Assembly (NCBI RefSeq): GCF_000143535.2
Contig: NC_037312.1
Location: forward strand, 1,736,001-1,800,000
Length of the DNA: 64,000 bases
From: Botrytis cinerea B05.10
Taxonomy: Eukaryota > Ascomycota > Leotiomycetes > Helotiales > Sclerotiniaceae
Direction of reading: 5' to 3'
The position numbers were made by a program, and so were the translations under genes. Positions within the stretch are counted from its first letter, which is position 1, and the number at the start of each line of letters is the position of its first letter. Under the pieces are notes generated by a model. The model did no database searches and had not been told where the DNA came from. It saw nothing but the letters and a program-made list of their open reading frames with translations. Positions 57,617 to 64,000 of the stretch are shown here, one piece after another.

Positions 57617-59816
57617 CTACAACGGCTCGATCTCCCTCTCTAACCAACTCATAGTGAGCTCATCTCCCTTGAAGAAGTCTTTAGTTTTAGAATAAATATC
57701 AGCATGATACTCGTTCAACCAGTGCTTTTCTTTTCGGGTCAGGAGAGTCTCGTCAATAAGTTTCCTGCAGTATGGCACCATTGTCACATGCTCAAAGCCC
57801 AAATATGGCTTTTCGCCAAATTGGTGCTTAGTCTCAATCTCCTTCACCATGATAATGTTTTCAATTCGGATACCAAAGGAGCCATCCTCGTAATACCCAG
57901 GTTCGTTGGAGATGACGTTTCCAGGTGCTAGTGGGACCTCCGAGTATTGAATCCTAGTCCCAATTCCTATTGGTCCTTCGTGAACATTCAAAAAAGAGCC
58001 AACTCCGTGGCCTGTTCCATGCCTGTAGTCCAAGCCTTCTTCCTGTTTGTATCTTAGCATAATAGGAGCAATATTGAGTGGTTGGACTTACCCAGAGGAA
58101 CTGTCTAGCAAGGACGTCGAGAGCAAATCCGCTAGTTCCTTTAGGGAAAATGGCGACGTCTAAAGCAATGTTGCCTTTTAGAACTAACGTATAAGCCTTC
58201 TTCTCCATTTCTGTTGGCTCGCCAAAATGTAGTGTACGAGTAGTATCAGTAGTGCCATCGAAATACTGGGCGCCAGAATCACATAAATAAACAGCGTTTG
58301 GGTCGATTATTGAGCAGTTGCCGGGCTCAGGCTTGTAATGAATGACTGCTGCATTAGGCCCAGTAGAGGATATCGTGTCAAAGGATAGTCCAACAAAATT
58401 CTTCTGCTTTGACCGTAATTGCTCGAGTCTGTCAGCCGCAGTAACTTCATCCATCTTTACTTTTTCGACTACGAGCTGATGCTCTAGCCATGCAAAGTAC
58501 TCGATAAGTGCTGCTCCATCTCTTACATGACAAGCTCTCATTCCTTCTAATTCGGTCTCATTTTTGACAGATTTAGCGTCACCGATTGGGCTTCGCACTT
58601 CATCGACTTTAGCATCACCACCAAGAGCGCGCTTTAGTGCCCATGATGCCCTGCTTGAGACTAGGAACTTCTTGACTTTGGTGTCTTCTGCGTCCAGAGA
58701 TTGGCTCAAGACTTCCGCGTCGCCAAATATCTTCGAGTAGTCTCTAACTGAAACCCCGTTTTCATTGAGATGCGCTGTGCATTCATCACTTAATTTGCTT
58801 GAATCCACATATAAAGTGGCGGATGAAGATGTGACCGAAGCGTAGGAGAAGAAAACTGGGTTGTAAGGGATATCATTTCCACGGAGATTGAATAGCCAAG
58901 CTATTTCATCTAACATGGATACAATAAGACCGGAGCTCTTTTTCTTCAGCAATTCCTTTCGAAGATCTTCAAGTTTAGTCTTGACATCTTTCCCGGCAAA
59001 TTTACGGGCCAGAACTTTGACGGGCTCCTTTGGTCTGGATGGGCGACTGTCTCCCCAAACAAGGTCCACCAGATTTTCTTCCACGGCAACTAAGTCATTT
59101 CTACCACAATCATATCAGTATCTCTTATACAAGGCACAGATCAGAGACAGCCCTCTATCAATTATGGAAGCAATAGATGTGCCATGCTTACCCGCCACGT
59201 TTTTTTATCTTCTCGGTGAGTTTTCGAGCGTCGGATGCCGACATGATAGTAGGATCAACACCGACCACCTTTCCGTTCTCAGACTGTTCAGCGGCCCATT
59301 CTTGCCACGTTGGGACATCCTGTAGACCTTGTTTTAAAAGGAGCCAATTGTCTAGATTATCATGATTAGTCTCCAAGTGATCAGTAGCCATAGGAGGATG
59401 CCAGCAATAAAGATAAATGGCAGCCTTCCGTGAGAATACAGTCGAACCAATTTACTTACTATCAAGCTGGCGTGAGGCCTGGTTGAAATATCGACCTGTG
59501 AGAAGCTTAGCGGAGTCTCTGCGCAGACCAAATGTTATAACCCACCATCCGTGGCTAGAGCAGCTTTCTCCAGAGTCACTACGGCACATCCAGCTGATCC
59601 CGAAAACCCTGATATAAATTCCCTCCGTGCATCACACGCTGCAATATATTCGGAGCTGTGGCTATCTTCCGAAGGAACGACTGTATGATGGTTAGGCAGA
59701 GTTGATATGTGGAGGAATGGCCACTAGGTGACTTACATACTGTAGATATCGACCTTGTTCTTTTTCATGAGCTCCCGCAACCCCGCCAAGCGCTCCGTTG
59801 TATTAATGCTCTCCAT
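57617..59816 (-). CDS. ampp: Xaa-Pro aminopeptidase P, cytosolic
   Basis: Six exons on the minus strand: 59816-59741, 59680-59546, 59495-59460, 59351-59192, 59100-58092, 58042-57617, about 613 residues. The N-terminal non-catalytic domains contain [20 protein letters not shown] and [14 protein letters not shown]. The pita-bread catalytic domain has the dinuclear Mn ligands: [19 protein letters not shown] (two Asp), [16 protein letters not shown] (His), [11 protein letters not shown] (Glu) and FGIRIENI (Glu). It removes an N-terminal residue preceding proline in cytosolic peptide turnover. The start at 59816 matches the family N-terminus; the frame stays open to 59969, giving a 51-residue extension that would be unusual. 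All five introns are GT-AG and in phase; the largest is 108 bp. Confidence 0.95.
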
Positions 59817-60865
59817 ATCTGTTTCTAAGATCTCGTCAACCCCACGCCTCAATAAAGAGAGCACTCCTTGGATCTGCAGTGCACGTACTGGCAAAACTGG
59901 ACGAATATCGAATGCGAGTGTTGAGAGATTGTGCGAGTGGTTGAAAAGAGCTACCAGAACGGATTCCACGTAAGCAACTATTTAAGGGACGGAGGTATCG
60001 CATTGGGTTTCCCAAGATGGTAGGTAGTGGAACAGAAATGAGTGGTCAAAGAAGATGGGGTATGAATTGTGTAGATCTGAATCAAGAAACTTATTAGGTA
60101 ACTAACACCGCGCTCTTTATCTGTTGATTGCCGAATGTCTACTTACTCGAGTACTATCTTTCTATATGGCCACGAGCTGCTTGAACCTCTTCTGCACATT
60201 CCAATGAGGGTACTCTGCGTGCCGTTCACTGTACCGTTTGAAGTGCCAGACCTGGTGAGGCTACCTACTGCCACCTCGAGGCTACTATCACCGACTGGCG
60301 GGCTGAGGTGGGGTTAACAATATCTTATCGGACACCCAACCCAACATCACCAAATTTCCAAGAAGCTACTCAACGCAACCTGCCGTACGTACAACTACAT
60401 GAGATAGATTGCGTGTTAAAAATTGCTACAATATTCCCCCAAACAGAAACATTCTGGCTGTAGATGGTTCCTGGCATTTCTCTCTTTATTCTCCCACGCC
60501 AGGAAGTGATGAAATAAAACCAGCATGAATTGTCTTTGAGAGTGCGCATCGATCAAGTCTTTTCTATCCACTTTGCAAGGCTTATAAAGGCTTGCTTGCT
60601 ACCGCTATCAAAAAGGCTGGGCCACAGATTCACCGGCCATAACAAAACAAACAATTTACAGCATAGAATCTTGCAGCTTTCTTTCTCTTCCACATCATAG
60701 ATCCTCAAGATTGGAGTTGAGAATCTCTCGAAATTACAACCTTCATATCTTTTGGCTACGGTCATGTATCAACCCCAAGCTTCCTCCTAACCTGTCTTGC
60801 TTTTAGATCGCGTGTGCTTCCGTCTTTGCTTGATTGGTACACAAACGATACCTTTTCGAAAGGAC
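59817..60865. promoter_or_regulatory. Divergent promoter region of aminopeptidase P and importin genes
   Basis: About 1 kb between divergent starts without a supported gene. Frames at 60135-60317 and 60553-60765 have no recognisable features. Confidence 0.4.
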
Positions 60866-63800
60866 ATGGAGACCGAAACGTTGCCTTCATCACTGGATGA
60901 GGTAGAAGCCGTGAGTCCATCTTTACCACAATGCCCTGTGATAGTTCAGCTGCTTGAAGATGACGGATATTTTGTTCAACAGAATTTTGCTGCAAACGGA
61001 ATGTCACGAGATCAGTCAAGATATCTTTTACGAGCAAACACACTCATCTTATCATATTCAATATCCAATCTAGAAGACTTGCTGATTTGGCTATAGCTCG
61101 TTCATCAACTATACAAGGCTGGTCCTCCTCAAAGGGTTTCAAAAATTCAAGAAACTCTCCAAAAGCTACAGCGTTCTCCTGCTGGTTGGGAGCTAGCCAA
61201 CGGCTTGCTGGGCAGCAACTCGGAAAATGTCAAATTCTTTGGAGCATTAACGTTCACTATCAAGCTTAACACAGATTCGTATGTAGACTGGTCCCTGATC
61301 TTTTCATTTTTTGCCGAATTTTACTGACGTCTTATTCCAGACAATCTCTAAAGGATGACGATGCACAAATTGTGCTACAGCAGATCATTGGATGGCTTAT
61401 CAAATGTTTGAACTCTGGCTGTGGACCACTCGTCGTCAGAAAACTATGCACAACATTGGTCACATATTTCCTTCATTTCTCTAGCTCCTGGGCTCGTTGC
61501 ATTTCTCATCTCACATACTGCCTTTGCCTTGGCGAAGCCGTCCCTTATCACAAAATCGAGGATGCTCCTGCTATGGCGGCCCTTGCCCAGAATCTACCAG
61601 ATGATAAAAGTCTAGCGATACTGTGGTTCTCAGCTACCTTGGTAGAAGAAGTTGGAAAAACGGATTCAAATTCAATGAAGCAGTGGGTAAATCACTTCTC
61701 TACAACCAAATCAGTTGCTAATATCCCTTAGACACAAATTTCACGAATATGTGGTTCAGAATGTTGAAGACATTGTGACCATATTGACGAAGGGCATTGT
61801 GAATACAACAGGGGTTCCTATAAACACAAAGGTTCGCCAGGAATCGATGAAATGTTTTCAGGTTAGTCTTCGATTTCTATTCACTACTACTTTTTTGCAA
61901 TGTAGAGTTTGTCATTGCACAAGTGATATGTGAATGGCCAAGGTATGCTGAAGTATCTAAAGGCTGTTCCTTGGATCAGGGTATCCAGTAGTGCAGACTG
62001 CAGTCAAACGATGTAAGGTTTTGAATGTCCAAAAGCAATTAGAAATCTGAAAGTGGTTCAATATTCCAATCAAATTCAATATTTCAAATAATTTGAATGT
62101 TCTAATTGGTCTGGAGATTTGATAATCTTCATTGTTGGACTGCAGTCCAGACTATTGAACACCCTATCTTGGATCGCATTTGAAAGCCTTGTGGGATCAA
62201 CGATCTATTCAAATTGACCCAAGTAGCTCAATTCTTGAACAGAGCCAAACAGCCTCAATCGTGTTAGAGATGTTGAATACGTCGAGAATCATTTCTGTGC
62301 CGTTTCTAGAATCAACACTAACATGAACAGTCATGGGTTCTTTACTCCCATCGTGCATTTCTCGATGCCGCCATTGTTCTTGATCCTTTAAGAACTCTAA
62401 CCCAGCCTGCATTGATGCTGATCATCAATGATGATTTATACGAAATCACTGTGGAGCTGTTTGCAGACATACTAGCCAACTACTCGTCCTTCCTTTCTGA
62501 GAATGACTTCACGATGCTTTACGATCTCTTCAGTAGCTCTTGGGCACAGGAGAGATATTCGAAATTGATCCAAGGCGATTTCGACTTTGATTCAGTGCAG
62601 TTCGGCCAATTCCTGCTGAGCTTTGGCGACGCCACGGTGCAGGATCTAGCCCAAAATATCTCGACCGATTCTCGAAGTCAACAGATACTTTCTGCTCTTG
62701 TAGGACTACTTGGCGCCGATGGTTACATCGTCAATGAAGACAAGATATTTGTCCCGGCAGTAGAATTCTGGGCTGTTTATCTGGAAACTGTACTCGACTT
62801 ATCATACAACGTGGATGCTTCGCCTCCTTGGCTACCAGCAGCGCGATCAGTGTTGATGCAAGCAATTGAGAAATGCTGGCTTAAAATGCAATTCCCTCCC
62901 AAACATGAATTCAGTTCGTGGGATTCAAATGAGCGTGCTGCCTTCAAAGATGCTCGAAGAGACGTGGGAGACTTAATACAACAATCGTACATGTTACTTG
63001 GCTTACCACTTGTTTCTAGCTTCGTTGATCTCATCCTGAAATCGGTTGAGAAAGGAGACGCTTGGGGCGAACTCGAAGCCTCATTGACCTGCTTAGCTGA
63101 ATTTCAGGACTATATCAAGGAGGAGTCAGATGAATACTTGGACAAAGTTTTTGGATCTCCACTTTTCTCTATGCTTACAAGGTCTGATTCAACTGTCCCT
63201 TCACGCACAAGGCAAGCATTCCTCATGGTCATCAATGGCTATCCAGACTACTTTGAACGTCATACACAACATCTTCCGAGCGCCCTTAATCTTATGTTTA
63301 GTATGCTACACTCGCCAACGTTGGCCAGAGTAACATCAAAGTCAATTGCAATGCTCTGTTCATCCTGCCGAAAAGTACTCGTTCCAGAACTTGCGGCATT
63401 TCTGCAGCAATATAGTGAGATTAACAGAGAGAACTCTGTGGAAAGTTACGCAAAAGAAGGTGTCATTGGCGCCATAGCATCGATTATCGAAGCAATGCCG
63501 AACGATGAATTGAAGCTAGACCCTCTTAGACAATTATTGGATTTTGTTCAAAGGGATCACGAACGAAGCCTTCATTTATTGAGCACACAATTCACAAATG
63601 TAGCCTCAAATGTACCGGTTCCGGATAGCCAAGTAGCTACTGATGAAGTTGAACTCACTGCTATACGATGTCTAATAAGTATCGGAAAGGGTCTCCAAGT
63701 ACCCGCTGATACCCCTGTTGATCTCAACACCAGTGAAAATAGTTATTCATACTGGAAGAATGGTAATGGCAGAGGAATTCAGGTACAGGTTTTAAACATT

Positions 63801-64000
63801 CTAACCGCAGCGAACGAAGCTTTTCCCGGCCATGGTGAGGTAACAGAGGAAATCTCGCACGTTTTCCGCACTGGGTTGGTCGAAACTGATGGTCCATTTG
63901 CTTTCCCTCCTGAGGATGTCGCCAAGTAAGTTACTTTTAAGCATGTTTTGGTGAACTTTTTCAATGCTAATTAAATGGCTTAGATTCATCTTCAGGTCCA
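60866..64000 (+). CDS. Importin-13/Kap122-like karyopherin, 5' part
   Basis: Exons: 60866-60910, 61097-61278, 61341-61682, 61732-61861, 62331-63925, 63984->64000; the gene runs off the right edge with about 770 residues visible. Exon 1 gives METETLPSSLDEVEA, joined to LVHQLYKAGPPQRVSKIQ, the importin-beta N-terminal repeat; then GWELANGLLG and FFGALTFTIKLNTDS. Later come VRQESMKCFQ joined to SWVLYSHRAFLDAAIVLDPL and YEITVELFADILANYSSFL. Helical HEAT-type repeats continue throughout. The pattern fits fungal Pdr6/Kap122 and human importin-13, nuclear transport receptors using Ran. Intron 3 uses GTGGGT at 61683, the donor that keeps the frame. Intron 4 is 469 bp, far longer than its neighbours, because of an inserted element. 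Confidence 0.88.
61977..62167. mobile_element. Small hAT-like MITE inside an importin intron
   Basis: The ends are inverted repeats of about 36 bp: left AGGGTATCCAGTAGTGCAGA..., right reading inward AGGGTGTTCAATAGTCTGGA..., meeting at the shared GACTGCAGTC. Both sides are flanked by the same 8-mer CTTGGATC (61970-61977 and 62168-62175), an 8-bp target duplication as made by hAT transposases. About 190 bp, no coding capacity. Left/right differences are mostly transitions. Confidence 0.75.

Noticed and set aside
59817..59969. Upstream start for aminopeptidase P
   Set aside because: The 51-residue extension has no counterpart in the family N-terminus and [10 protein letters not shown] fits the usual start.
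62209..62412. Minus-strand frame within importin intron 4 and exon 5
   Set aside because: Shadow of intron/exon sequence; the plus-strand splice at 62330 gives the family protein.

Overview
The window is nuclear DNA of a filamentous ascomycete. Genes are split by many short introns (about 46-110 bp, GT...AG with CTAAC-type branch sites), codon use is mixed, and intergenic DNA is AT-rich. The set of fungal families (Zn2Cys6 regulator, ATO acetate transporter, GH81 glucanase, SAS3 acetyltransferase, fungal Kap122-like importin) fits Pezizomycotina. The style of several proteins, notably the aminopeptidase P, suggests Leotiomycetes/Helotiales (Botrytis/Sclerotinia-like); that placement is inference.

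Layout. 1-199 is the tail of an unidentified gene. A gene-poor stretch to 3.9 kb holds a hairpin and a relic of a NACHT-type protein. From 3.9 to 16 kb lies an accessory/metabolic block: an AIF/AMID-like FAD oxidoreductase, a metal-dependent amidohydrolase with a probable GC-AG intron, a cytochrome b5-like protein, an ATO-family acetate transporter, a fusion of fumarylacetoacetate-hydrolase and alpha/beta-hydrolase domains, and a Zn2Cys6 regulator. Co-regulation as a small catabolic cluster is plausible but not shown. Then come an archaemetzincin-like protease (17.2 kb), a GH81 endo-beta-1,3-glucanase (19-21.9 kb), a relic short-chain dehydrogenase (24 kb), and the housekeeping pair mL41/UTP14 (25.7-29.2 kb) sharing a 232-bp divergent promoter. 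A Qdr/Flr-like DHA1 transporter follows, then a 4.5-kb gene-poor stretch with a 108-bp tandem duplication, a complex I MWFE-type (NDUFA1) subunit with a problematic intron, and the SAS3 histone acetyltransferase.

The most notable region is 43.2-52.4 kb. It contains an O-methyltransferase relic, a tyrosinase relic, a UstY/DUF3328-type oxidase relic, and a small secreted repeat peptide with five copies of a two-tyrosine core, two of them followed by Arg-Arg. Next to these are an intact P450 and an intact DHA2 efflux transporter. Repeat precursor + UstY + tyrosinase + methyltransferase + MFS is the composition known from dikaritin (ustiloxin/phomopsin-type) ribosomal peptide clusters. I read this as a decaying cluster with an apparently undescribed core sequence. 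A fold-back element lies between precursor and P450.

The right end is housekeeping again: a SUN-domain (SLP1-like) membrane protein, a cytosolic Xaa-Pro aminopeptidase P, and the 5' part of an importin-13/Kap122-like karyopherin whose fourth intron carries a small hAT-like MITE. No tRNA, rRNA or CRISPR was seen. All exon boundaries were read by eye from splice consensus, frame and family resemblance; no alignment or RNA evidence was available.
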